A DNA stretch of 9,262 bases from an uncultured Verrucomicrobiota bacterium (GTDB lineage: Bacteria > Verrucomicrobiota > Kiritimatiellia > RFP12 > UBA1067), in assembly GCA_946615875.1 (NCBI GenBank), contig CAMOIK010000080.1, positions 1-9,262 on the forward strand. Reading direction: 5' to 3'. Position 1 is the first letter of the stretch. The number at the start of each line of letters is the position of its first letter. The translations under genes and the position numbers were made by a program. Shown here piece after piece: positions 1 through 6,298 of the stretch. The notes under the pieces are model-generated. The model was given only the letters and a program-made list of their open reading frames with translations. It was not told the origin of the DNA and searched no databases.

Positions 1-30
1 CATCTTGCATTTTCGCCCCGCAAAGAGCGA

Positions 31-47
31 AAATATGGTATAATATG
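31..47 (+). promoter_or_regulatory. Extended -10 promoter, copy 1 of a 17-mer motif
   Basis: The 17-mer AAATATGGTATAATATG contains a perfect TATAAT at 39-44, preceded by TG at 36-37, so it has the TGnTATAAT form of an extended -10 element. No recognisable -35 hexamer lies 16-18 bp upstream, where the sequence is GC-rich; this is acceptable for extended -10 promoters. The same 17-mer occurs twice more in the window, at 6260-6276 (minus) and 6299-6315 (plus). The expected transcription start is near 51, just before the ATG at 54. The promoter role is inferred from consensus and position; the repetition is seen directly. Confidence 0.7.
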
Positions 48-53
48 TTCTTG

Positions 54-2027
54 ATGGGTCTAAATAGGTTAGAGATGTCGCTCGCCGTCGTGCTGGCGCT
101 GTCGCCGGGGGCGTTCGCGGCGCTGGACGCCGTGACGCCCGGCGACCGCATGGCAATGGCTGACCGCCTTTTCGACAGGGGGAATTTCGAGAAGGCGCGT
201 GTGGAGTATGTCGCGTTGAAGGGGTTGGACGGCGTGGCGGAGGACGAGTTGCTGTATCGCCTCGCCGAATGCGACAGGTCGCTCGGCGACAAGGAGTCCG
301 CGCGCGCCGAATACGCCGAGCTCCTCAAGCGCTTTCCTGTGTCGCGCAGGGCCGCGCGGGCCAGGTTGATGCGCTCGCTCTGCGGCAGCGACGAGCAGAA
401 GCGCGCCGAACTGCGCCTGCTCGACTCCGACAGCGTGGAGCCCAGCCTTCGCGCCGTTGCCCTCTACCACCTCGGCGTGCTGGAGAAGGATGCGGATATG
501 CTGGGACGTTGCGCGAAACTCGACCCCAAGGGCCGCTACGCGCCATACGCGAAGTTCCACCGCGCCACGCTCGTCGCCGACGACCCCGATCCGAAGGTGC
601 GCCACCAGGCGATAATCGACCTCAACACCATAATATACGACTCCGACCCGGTGCTCGCGCGCGAGGCGCACTACATGGCCGCGCTGCGCTGCTACTCCGA
701 AAAGCGCTACGACCTCGCCTCCTCGCTCTTCCGCAGATACATGAAGCGCTACAAGGACGACGAGCGGCTGGGGTCGGTGCGGACGATGACCGCCTGGAGC
801 GATTACCTGCGCGGAGCCTACGCCGACGCCGCCGCGCTCTGCTCCGACTCCGAAGGCGACGACGAAGGCTACCTGGCCGCGATGTGCGCATACTCCACAG
901 GCGACCGCGCCTCCGCGCGCGCCGCTCTCTCTCGCTATCTCGAACGCCACCCGGACGGACGCTACCGCAACGCCGCCGAGCTCGCCAAGGCAAGACTCGA
1001 CTTCGAGGCCGCCGGCAAGGGCGAGGACAGCGCCAAGATCGTGGAGGCGGCAAAGCGCAGCGCCGCGCTCTCGAAAAGCCCGGGCGACTTTCTGCGGCTC
1101 GCGTGGGCCTACGAGAAGGCCGGGCTGGACGACGACGCAATCGCCGCATACGACCGCGTCGCCCGCGATTTCCAGGGCTCCGAAGACGCCGCCGCCGCGC
1201 TCTTTCGCAAGGCGCTCATCGACATCCGCGCTTCGCGCTGGTCCGCCGCCGAACTCTCGCTTGCGGAAATGCTCGAGAGCGGCAAGGCCGGTTCGCGCCG
1301 CGCCGAGGCCCTGTATTGGCGCGGCATGGCGTCGTTCATGCTGGAGCACGAGGCAGAGGGCGCCAAGTGCCTGGCGGAAGCCCTCTCCCTCGGCCTCGAA
1401 CTCGACCAGGAGCGCGAGGCCCGCCTGATGCTCGCCGATTGGGACTACAAGGAAGACCGCGTCGCCAAGGCCAAGGCCGCATACGCCGAGCTTGTCCGCG
1501 AAGGCGCGTGCCGGCGCATGAGCGCCGCCAAGATCCGCCAGGTGGGCGCGTTCCTGCTCTCCCCGGGCCAGGGAGACGGCGAAGACGCAGCCTTTGACGC
1601 CGCCGCCGCTTGCGGCCGCGCACTCGTCGAAGCCGCGGATTCCGCAGAGTGGCGCCAGGCGGGCTACATTCTCGAGGCGCAGGCCGAGGAGGCCGCCGGC
1701 CACTACACCGCCGCGCTGGAAGCCTACCGCCAGGCATTCACCGGCAACAAAGTCCGCACGAGCGACGCGCCGGAGGCGATGCTCGCGCTCGGCATCCTCG
1801 AAGTAAAGCACGGCGACGCCGAACGCGCCGAGGCCACTTTGCGCGAGGCCGTGGCGCTGAACGCCACGGACAACCCGAGGCGCGCCCGCGCGTATCTCTG
1901 GCTGGCTAAAAACGCCGAGGCGCGTGGCGACGCGGAGGCGGCGAAAGGATACGCCACCGTCGTAGTCACGCTCTTCGACGACGCCGAACTCGTGGCGGAG
2001 GCGCAGAAAATCATTGACAGGAGCTGA
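54..2027 (+). CDS. Exported TPR-repeat protein, first gene of the TPR-vWA-queC unit
   Basis: The product is about 657 residues, with an N-terminal signal peptide and then helical repeats over most of its length. The signal peptide runs from an Arg/Glu-containing n-region through a Leu/Val/Ala core to an AFA|A-type cleavage site near residue 22. Repeats have the TPR look: small residue, aromatic, then an A-x-x-x-Y/F pattern, as in DRGNFEKARVEY, KRYDLASSLFRRYMKRY, GLDDDAIAAYDRVARDF, GHYTAALEAYRQAF and HGDAERAEATLREAVAL. It resembles periplasmic TPR scaffolds of the CpoB/YbgF and BamD type, but no specific orthologue is recognised. In-frame ATGs lie at 45, 54 and 75. The 45 start would precede the predicted transcript start (about 51). 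The 54 start keeps a charged n-region and gives a nearly leaderless mRNA. The 75 start has a weak TAGG upstream but loses the Arg. The vWA gene follows after 12 nt, which suggests the products act together in the envelope. Confidence 0.85.
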   Translation: MGLNRLEMSLAVVLALSPGAFAALDAVTPGDRMAMADRLFDRGNFEKARVEYVALKGLDGVAEDELLYRLAECDRSLGDKESARAEYAELLKRFPVSRRAARARLMRSLCGSDEQKRAELRLLDSDSVEPSLRAVALYHLGVLEKDADMLGRCAKLDPKGRYAPYAKFHRATLVADDPDPKVRHQAIIDLNTIIYDSDPVLAREAHYMAALRCYSEKRYDLASSLFRRYMKRYKDDERLGSVRTMTAWSDYLRGAYADAAALCSDSEGDDEGYLAAMCAYSTGDRASARAALSRYLERHPDGRYRNAAELAKARLDFEAAGKGEDSAKIVEAAKRSAALSKSPGDFLRLAWAYEKAGLDDDAIAAYDRVARDFQGSEDAAAALFRKALIDIRASRWSAAELSLAEMLESGKAGSRRAEALYWRGMASFMLEHEAEGAKCLAEALSLGLELDQEREARLMLADWDYKEDRVAKAKAAYAELVREGACRRMSAAKIRQVGAFLLSPGQGDGEDAAFDAAAACGRALVEAADSAEWRQAGYILEAQAEEAAGHYTAALEAYRQAFTGNKVRTSDAPEAMLALGILEVKHGDAERAEATLREAVALNATDNPRRARAYLWLAKNAEARGDAEAAKGYATVVVTLFDDAELVAEAQKIIDRS

Positions 2028-2039
2028 GGCGAAGGAAAC

Positions 2040-3713
2040 ATGTCAGACCACAGTCCAGATTTGGCCATCGCCGCGCTAGTGCTCTCGCTGCTCGCCCACG
2101 CAGGGTTGATGTACTACATGCGCCCGCAGGTCATGGCCCAGGTCGTGCCGCAGGCCCAGCAGCGCATGAGATCGCGCGGGCCCATGACGATGCGCGAACC
2201 GCCTCCCTCGCCGGACGCCGTGCAGATAGACGTGATCCGCGACGTGGACGCGCTCAAGGATTCCCCCGCGCCGCGCAGCGACGGGCCGGCTCCGAGCGTC
2301 GAGGGCTTCGAGCAGAACGAAAACCTGGCTTCCGCCTTCGCGCCGGAATTTTCCGAGGCCGGGCTGGCCATCCCCGTCCCGTCCGCAGACGACGCACCGC
2401 CGCTTTCCGAGCGCTTCAGCGCCCAGATCGGCGGCGACGTCGATGCCACTCCGGTCGCGCCGCTTTCCATGGCCGCCTCCGCGCTCGCCAGCCTCGCAGA
2501 AGCCAGGGCCGACGACGAAGACGCCGCTCCGCAAGGCGAAGGGAAGGAAGCCCCGCCGGTCGTCGCCAACGTGTCCGCGCCGCCCGTCCCGAGCTTCGCG
2601 CCGCCGGAACCGGTCGCCATCGCGTTTGCCGCGCCGGCCGATGCCGACGACGACATCGCCATGCCTGCGGAGACGGCTGGAGCGGGCGACTTCAAGCCGG
2701 AGACGGAAGTGATGGCCAAGGTCGATGAGCGCATGGTCGAGGCGGAAAAGGCCGCCGTGCGAGAGCTGCTGGACGTCAGAGGCGCGAAGGAGCTGGGCTC
2801 TTTCATCGGCTTGGAGACGAAGAGCGCGGAGACCAGCGACTGGGTTTACTTCAGGGTGCGCATCTCGCCGGGCGAGGACCTCCCGACAATACCGAAGGAT
2901 GTCGTCGTGCTGATGGACGCCTCCGGTTCGATCGGCAGGGACCGCCTGAAAAGCTGCCGAGAGGCCGCGCGCCGCATCTTGCGCAGCTGCACGAACACGG
3001 GCGACCGCTTCAACCTCGTCGCATTCCGCGACAGGTTCTCCTACGCCTTCAAGGCCTGGCAGGAATGCAGTCGGGACGGCTTCGAGCGCGCCGACGAATG
3101 GTTGGACCGGCTCGCCGCGCACGGCAGGACCGACGTCTTCGCCACGATACGCTCCGTCCTGACGCTGCCGCGCGACCCCGAACGACCGCTCATCGCCGTG
3201 GTCGTCACCGACGGCGACGCAAATGCCGGCGTCAGCCAGACCGCACAGATACTTTCGCGCTTCACGGCGCTGAACGACGGCCTCGTCTCCGTTTACATGT
3301 ACGGCGTCAAGGGCTCGGCCAACCGCGAGCTCCTCGACGTCCTCACGCATGGCAACAGGGGCGAGAGCTTCATATACGACGGCGAGCGCGAGCGCGCCGG
3401 CGACGGGCTGGAGAAACTCGCGGAGCGTTTCCGCGACCCCGTGCTCAGCGACCTCAGGGTCGTCTTCACGGCCGATACCCGCGCCGACGTATATCCGCGC
3501 AGACTCCGTAACCTCTATCGCGGCGAAGACGTCACGTTCGTCGGCCGCGCCCCCAAAGGGACAAAGGAGGTATCCTTCTCGGTGAAGGGCCTTAACGGCT
3601 CCGTACCGTATGAAGGTTTCTTCACGGTCCGCCTCGCCGGCGCGGCCATGTTCGACCAGTCAGTCCCGGGCGAATGGTCCGGTGAACATAGCATCGACGA
3701 GAAACTAAAGTGA
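2040..3713 (+). CDS. vWA-domain protein with TonB-like N-terminal anchor
   Basis: The 557-residue protein has one membrane helix near residues 8-27, containing S16 and H20 (S-x-x-x-H). A long Ala/Pro/Asp/Glu-rich, low-complexity linker follows to about residue 235, then a vWA domain at about 285-460. The metal-ion-dependent adhesion site is complete: D293-A-S295-G-S297, T364 in GRTDVF, and D391 in VVTDGDAN. The C-terminal part, about 460-557, has a YPRRLRNLYRGEDVTFVGR stretch reminiscent of the region after vWA in inter-alpha-trypsin-inhibitor-like proteins. The domain should therefore sit outside the cytoplasmic membrane and bind a ligand through Mg2+ or Mn2+. The start ATG has GAAGGA just upstream (2031-2036). 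The preceding gene encodes an exported TPR protein, a pairing also seen in Bat-type vWA/TPR clusters. The ligand and function are unknown. TonB-like energisation is an inference from the helix motif and linker; the TonB C-terminal domain is absent. Confidence 0.85.
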   Translation: MSDHSPDLAIAALVLSLLAHAGLMYYMRPQVMAQVVPQAQQRMRSRGPMTMREPPPSPDAVQIDVIRDVDALKDSPAPRSDGPAPSVEGFEQNENLASAFAPEFSEAGLAIPVPSADDAPPLSERFSAQIGGDVDATPVAPLSMAASALASLAEARADDEDAAPQGEGKEAPPVVANVSAPPVPSFAPPEPVAIAFAAPADADDDIAMPAETAGAGDFKPETEVMAKVDERMVEAEKAAVRELLDVRGAKELGSFIGLETKSAETSDWVYFRVRISPGEDLPTIPKDVVVLMDASGSIGRDRLKSCREAARRILRSCTNTGDRFNLVAFRDRFSYAFKAWQECSRDGFERADEWLDRLAAHGRTDVFATIRSVLTLPRDPERPLIAVVVTDGDANAGVSQTAQILSRFTALNDGLVSVYMYGVKGSANRELLDVLTHGNRGESFIYDGERERAGDGLEKLAERFRDPVLSDLRVVFTADTRADVYPRRLRNLYRGEDVTFVGRAPKGTKEVSFSVKGLNGSVPYEGFFTVRLAGAAMFDQSVPGEWSGEHSIDEKLK

Positions 3714-4396
3714 AAAGAAGCAAGACAACAAAGATGGACGCCGTGGTCGTCCTCAGCGGTGGGCAGGACAGCGCTCTGTGCCTGGCGCTCGCCTGCAGGA
3801 AGTATGGCGCGAACCGCGTCGCGGCGATAACGTTCGAGTATGGACAGCGCCATGCGGTCGAGACCAAGTATGCGCGCGGCCTGGCGCAGCACTTCGGCAT
3901 CGGCGAATACAAGGTGGTCAAGCTGCCGTTCTATGCGGAAATCACCGACAACGCGCTGATGAACACCGAGAAGGCCATAACGCGCAGCAGGGGCGCAAGC
4001 GCGCCCAATACGCTCGTCGATGGCAGGAACGCGTTCTTTCTGCTGACCGCCGGAGTGTGGGCCAAGGCCCTCGGCGCCACGAAAATCTACATCGGCGTCT
4101 CGCAGGCCGACTATTCAGGCTACCCGGATTGCCGCGCTCCGTTCGTCCACGCGCAGCAGCAGATGATGCGTCTGGCGATGGAGTGGCCGTTCGAGATAAT
4201 AGCCCCGTTCATGAACATGGGCAAGGCCGAGGAGTGGGCGCTGGCCGACAAGCTCGGCATCTTCGACCTCATAGCCGAGAAGACCCTGACGTGCTATCGC
4301 GGCATACCGGGGCGCGGTTGCGGCCGTTGCCCGGCGTGCCGGCTGAGGAACGAAGGACTGCGCCAGTTCCTGTCGCGCCGCGCCGGCCAGCAGTAG
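3710..4396 (+). CDS. queC: 7-cyano-7-deazaguanine synthase QueC
   Basis: QueC converts 7-carboxy-7-deazaguanine to preQ0 using ATP and ammonia, on the pathway to queuosine in tRNA and to 7-deazaguanine DNA modifications. The N-terminal PP-loop motif SGGQDS is at residues 16-21. Family blocks FEYGQRH, DGRNAFFL, SGYPDCR, KAEEWALAD and LTCYRGIPGRGCGRCPAC are all present. The zinc-binding cysteines are C195, C204, C207 and C210. Length (228 residues) is normal. The GTG start at 3710 overlaps the vWA stop codon (GTGA), suggesting translational coupling. An in-frame ATG at 3734 would also leave the PP-loop intact, so the exact start is uncertain. No other queuosine genes are in the window, so its position behind a vWA gene looks like operon hitchhiking, though a functional link cannot be excluded. 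Confidence 0.95.
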   Translation: MKRSKTTKMDAVVVLSGGQDSALCLALACRKYGANRVAAITFEYGQRHAVETKYARGLAQHFGIGEYKVVKLPFYAEITDNALMNTEKAITRSRGASAPNTLVDGRNAFFLLTAGVWAKALGATKIYIGVSQADYSGYPDCRAPFVHAQQQMMRLAMEWPFEIIAPFMNMGKAEEWALADKLGIFDLIAEKTLTCYRGIPGRGCGRCPACRLRNEGLRQFLSRRAGQQ

Positions 4397-4433
4397 GATT
4401 GCGTCGCCGCGGCCTGGCGAAGGCGCAAAAAAC

Positions 4434-4470
4434 GACCCCCGTCGAACCACTGGTGGCTTCGACGGGGGTC
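4434..4470. terminator. Strong intrinsic terminator between convergent queC and histone-like gene
   Basis: The arms GACCCCCGTCGAA and TTCGACGGGGGTC form a 13-bp stem. A CCA/TGG extension caps it after one bulged G, making a long GC-rich hairpin. Read on the minus strand, the hairpin is followed by a run of six T (plus-strand A at 4427-4432), a classic rho-independent terminator for the histone-like gene. On the plus strand the tail is only TCTGCCCTTTCTT, so termination of queC transcripts is probably weaker. It lies in the 111-nt gap between the two stop codons. Confidence 0.85.
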
Positions 4471-4507
4471 TGCCCTTTCTTGGACAGGGCTTGCATCATT
4501 CTCTCTG

Positions 4508-4786
4508 CTACTTCTTCGCCGTCTTCTTCGCTGCCGGCTTTTTCGCCGCCGGCTTTTTCGCGGCAGGCTTGGCCGCCGGTTTCTTGGCGGGCGCCTTGGC
4601 GGCGGCCTTCTTCACGGGCGCCGGCTTCTTCGCGGCAGGCTTGGCCGCCGGTTTCTTGGCGGCTGCCTTGACGGCGGCCTTCTTGACGGGCACCGGCTTG
4701 GCGGCTGCCTTCGTCTTGGTTGCGGCTTTCTTCGCCGCAGGCTTCTTTGCGGGCTTTGCCGCTGGTTTCGCGCTCTTTGTCGCCAT
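4508..4786 (-). CDS. Histone H1-like Lys/Ala/Pro-rich DNA-binding protein
   Basis: The product is 92 residues, 32 of them lysine. Nearly all the rest are Ala, Pro, Val or Thr, with no acidic and no aromatic residue. Repeating units such as KKPAAKPAAKK are typical of histone H1 C-terminal-tail-like proteins seen in chlamydiae, other PVC bacteria and some proteobacteria, which bind and compact DNA non-specifically. A 24-residue unit is tandemly duplicated (PVPVKKAAVKAAAKKPAAKP.. followed by PAPVKKAAAKAPAKKPAAKP..). There is no globular domain, so it should be intrinsically disordered until it binds nucleic acid. The ATG has a good ribosome binding site, AAAGGAG at 4802-4796, 9 nt upstream. It has its own promoter and terminator, so it is monocistronic. 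The low-complexity composition makes the family call firm but orthology unassignable. Confidence 0.85.
   Translation of the reverse strand: MATKSAKPAAKPAKKPAAKKAATKTKAAAKPVPVKKAAVKAAAKKPAAKPAAKKPAPVKKAAAKAPAKKPAAKPAAKKPAAKKPAAKKTAKK
4557..4700 (-). repeat. Two tandem copies of a 72-bp unit inside the histone-like gene
   Basis: A block starting TTCGCGGCAGGCTTGGCCGC at 4557 recurs at 4629. The first 34 bp (4557-4590 and 4629-4662) are identical, and the remainder of each 72-bp unit differs by scattered substitutions. The period equals 24 codons, so the frame is kept. Such in-frame repeats allow length change by slippage or unequal recombination, common in H1-tail-like genes. Confidence 0.8.
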
Positions 4787-4822
4787 TACCTCTGACTCCT
4801 TTCTTGAGTTTAGGATGCTATC

Positions 4823-4851
4823 ATTGTATCAAACTTCAAGGAGTCATGCAA
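4823..4851 (-). promoter_or_regulatory. Sigma70-type promoter of the histone-like gene
   Basis: On the minus strand, TTGCAT (4851-4846) is separated by exactly 17 bp from TACAAT (4828-4823), and TG precedes the -10 to give TGATACAAT. The predicted start is near 4816, leaving a leader of about 30 nt that carries AAAGGAG before the ATG at 4786. Unlike the three 17-mer promoters in the window, this one has a -35 element and a conventional leader. Confidence 0.75.
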
Positions 4852-4978
4852 CGGCAAAGACGAAAAAACTGCCGAAAACCGCACTTTTGCTTCCGCGTCT
4901 CCGCGTCGCGCGGCGTTTGCCGCGAGCCAGCGGCGCATTTTGCACGCTTGCGCGGCTTTTGCGCCGCCGGAATCGGTC

Positions 4979-5275
4979 TCAGACTAGCAGCATGTAGAGC
5001 GCGGTCCCGGCGAAGATCGACAACAGCCCGTTGCGCGTCGCGAGCTGCAGGACGACCACCGTCGCGCCAGCCGCATACGGCAGAGGAGTGCGCCACTCGA
5101 GGGAGGCGAACGAATATACCACGAGGATGGCGATGACGATCGGCGAGAGCCATTTTTCCGCAGCCCTCAGCCAAGGCCGATCTCCGCCGCAGCGTCCGAA
5201 CGCGATGAAAGGGAATGCGCGGAGCAGGTAGATGACCGCCCATGACGCCGCGAAGATGCCGAGATTGTGCCACAT
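4979..5275 (-). CDS. azlD: AzlD-family branched-chain amino acid exporter subunit
   Basis: The 98-residue hydrophobic protein has about three or four predicted membrane segments. It shows the AzlD signature near the N-terminus (YLLRAFPFIAF, matching the family's T/Y-x-x-R-x-x-P pattern) and a second family feature, LSPIVIAILVVYSF. AzlD is the small partner of AzlC. Together they form the export complex for branched-chain amino acids or their analogues in the cytoplasmic membrane. Length is typical. The gene lies 48 nt downstream of azlC on the same strand and is preceded by AGGA close to the ATG. No strong terminator with a T-tract is apparent after its stop. Confidence 0.88.
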   Translation of the reverse strand: MWHNLGIFAASWAVIYLLRAFPFIAFGRCGGDRPWLRAAEKWLSPIVIAILVVYSFASLEWRTPLPYAAGATVVVLQLATRNGLLSIFAGTALYMLLV

Positions 5276-5323
5276 TGTCCTGTAAGGGAATTGCGGAAGG
5301 GGATTTCGCGAGGCGCCCGCGCC

Positions 5324-5914
5324 TCAGCGCGCCGCCTCCTTGCCGCCGCCGGTGGCGAGCAACCGTATCTGGTCGGTGAGTATTGATATGAAAAGCGCCG
5401 CCATCACGAATTCGATGCCCTTGTGCGGAATGGGCAGCGTGGAGCCGGCGTATGCGCCGATCGTCGTGCCGGCGAACCAGTATGAGATGTTGAGGGCGGT
5501 GAGAATCGCGCAGAAGCGCACATAGTCTTCGCGGTTCTTCAAAGTGCAGCTCGCCTCCAGGGCGTAGTTTTCGTCCGCCAGGCCGAGAATCAGGAAAAGC
5601 TTGAGCGGAAGAGAAACGCCCCGCCATCGGTCTATCAGCGAAAATCCGTAGAGCCCGTAGCGGAACGAAATGGCGAGCGCCAGGATGGCCGCAGTGCCGA
5701 CGGATATTCCTTTGCCCATCCAGTCGCCGATCGCAAACTGCAGAGTGCCGGAAAGGCAGGATGCGCCTATCGCGCCGCTCCAGAGCGCTGGATGCTCCAC
5801 TCCGCTGCTCGCCGAGAACACCACGCCCGCCGCAAACCCCATTGCGCCATAGCCCATCAGTATGGGCAGCGACGCCTTGAACGCCTTGAGGAAGATGTAA
5901 TGTTTCCGCGTCAT
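5324..5914 (-). CDS. azlC: AzlC-family branched-chain amino acid exporter, large subunit
   Basis: The product is a 196-residue polytopic membrane protein with the AzlC hallmark SGAIGASCLSGTLQFAIGDW, equivalent to the family's aGasQfa block, and the N-terminal KASLPILMGYGAMGFAAGVV segment. It ends with a helix (GIEFVMAALFISILTDQ) as in the family, and is slightly short against the usual 220-240 residues. The start chosen is the ATG at 5914 (MTRKHYIF), which puts a charged n-region before the first helix and leaves a 19-nt gap after the yggU stop, with GAGG upstream. Extending upstream would overlap yggU with sequence unlike the family. With azlD it forms an exporter. Substrate is inferred from the family only; no LysR or Lrp regulator gene is adjacent. 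Confidence 0.88.
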   Translation of the reverse strand: MTRKHYIFLKAFKASLPILMGYGAMGFAAGVVFSASSGVEHPALWSGAIGASCLSGTLQFAIGDWMGKGISVGTAAILALAISFRYGLYGFSLIDRWRGVSLPLKLFLILGLADENYALEASCTLKNREDYVRFCAILTALNISYWFAGTTIGAYAGSTLPIPHKGIEFVMAALFISILTDQIRLLATGGGKEAAR

Positions 5915-5933
5915 GGCCGCAGCCTCGCTCCCT

Positions 5934-6254
5934 TCATTTGCATCCCGCGGCGCGCAGGCATTCCGCCAGCCCCATGCCGGCAAGCAGCAGACGCTTCGTC
6001 TTGGACGTCTCGCCGCCTTTGAAAGACACGCGAGACTTCGGGATGCCGAATGCTTCGGCCAGGGTCTCTACAAGTTCGCGGTTCGCCTTGCCATCGACTG
6101 GCGCTGCTCTGATGCGCACTTTCAGCGCCCCGCCGGTCACTCCGTCGATGCCCGGACGCGACGAGCGCGGCTGTGCGCGCACGTTCACCACCACGCCCTC
6201 CGCCGTTTCGCTGAATGCCGCGGAAAGACTCTCTCTCTGGCTATTGCTGTCCAT
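5934..6254 (-). CDS. yggU: DUF167 / YggU-family protein
   Basis: The 106-residue protein matches the small YggU/DUF167 family. It has VVVNVRAQPRSSRPGIDGV, then LKVRIRAAPVDGKANRELV (the APPVDGxAN hallmark) and VSFKGGETSKTKRL. Length is normal. The biochemical function of the family is not established; in many bacteria the gene sits near yggT and proC or cell-division genes, which is not so here. The ATG at 6254 lies only 9 nt past the -10 hexamer of the divergent promoter, so the transcript should have almost no 5' leader and no ribosome binding site. It is followed by azlC and azlD on the same strand, probably one operon. Confidence 0.9.
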   Translation of the reverse strand: MDSNSQRESLSAAFSETAEGVVVNVRAQPRSSRPGIDGVTGGALKVRIRAAPVDGKANRELVETLAEAFGIPKSRVSFKGGETSKTKRLLLAGMGLAECLRAAGCK

Positions 6255-6259
6255 CGGGT

Positions 6260-6276
6260 CATATTATACCATATTT
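6260..6276 (-). promoter_or_regulatory. Extended -10 promoter, copy 2 of the 17-mer (drives yggU-azlCD)
   Basis: The minus strand reads AAATATGGTATAATATG, identical to the copies at 31-47 and 6299-6315. The TATAAT hexamer is at 6268-6263, with the extended TG before it. No clear -35 hexamer is present. The expected start, about 6-8 nt beyond the hexamer, falls at 6257-6255, touching the yggU ATG at 6254 and predicting leaderless translation. Confidence 0.7.
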
Positions 6277-6298
6277 CGCGCGTCCCGCACACGGGTGC

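Noticed and set aside
69..1811. Long antisense open frame of about 580 codons within the TPR gene
   Set aside because: High-GC coding DNA commonly leaves the opposite strand open. The translation is low-complexity Arg/Ala/Gly/Val with no recognisable domain, and the sense frame has a signal peptide and TPR repeats.
2076..3350. Long antisense open frame of about 424 codons within the vWA gene
   Set aside because: Same GC effect; the sense strand has intact MIDAS motifs and a ribosome binding site, while the antisense product has no family features.
4909..4967. GC-rich hairpins (CGCGGC-GTTT-GCCGCG at 4909-4924; GCGGC/GCCGC at 4952-4967) as an azlD terminator
   Set aside because: Neither is followed by a T-run on the minus strand; short GC palindromes are expected in this composition.
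4491..4997. Plus-strand frame rich in AAGFFAAG repeats across the histone-like gene
   Set aside because: It is the complement of the Lys/Ala codons of the minus-strand gene, which has its own promoter, ribosome binding site and terminator.
5915..5983. N-terminal extension of azlC
   Set aside because: It overlaps the yggU coding region and does not look like the start of an AzlC protein; the ATG at 5914 gives the expected N-terminus and leaves a gap with GAGG.
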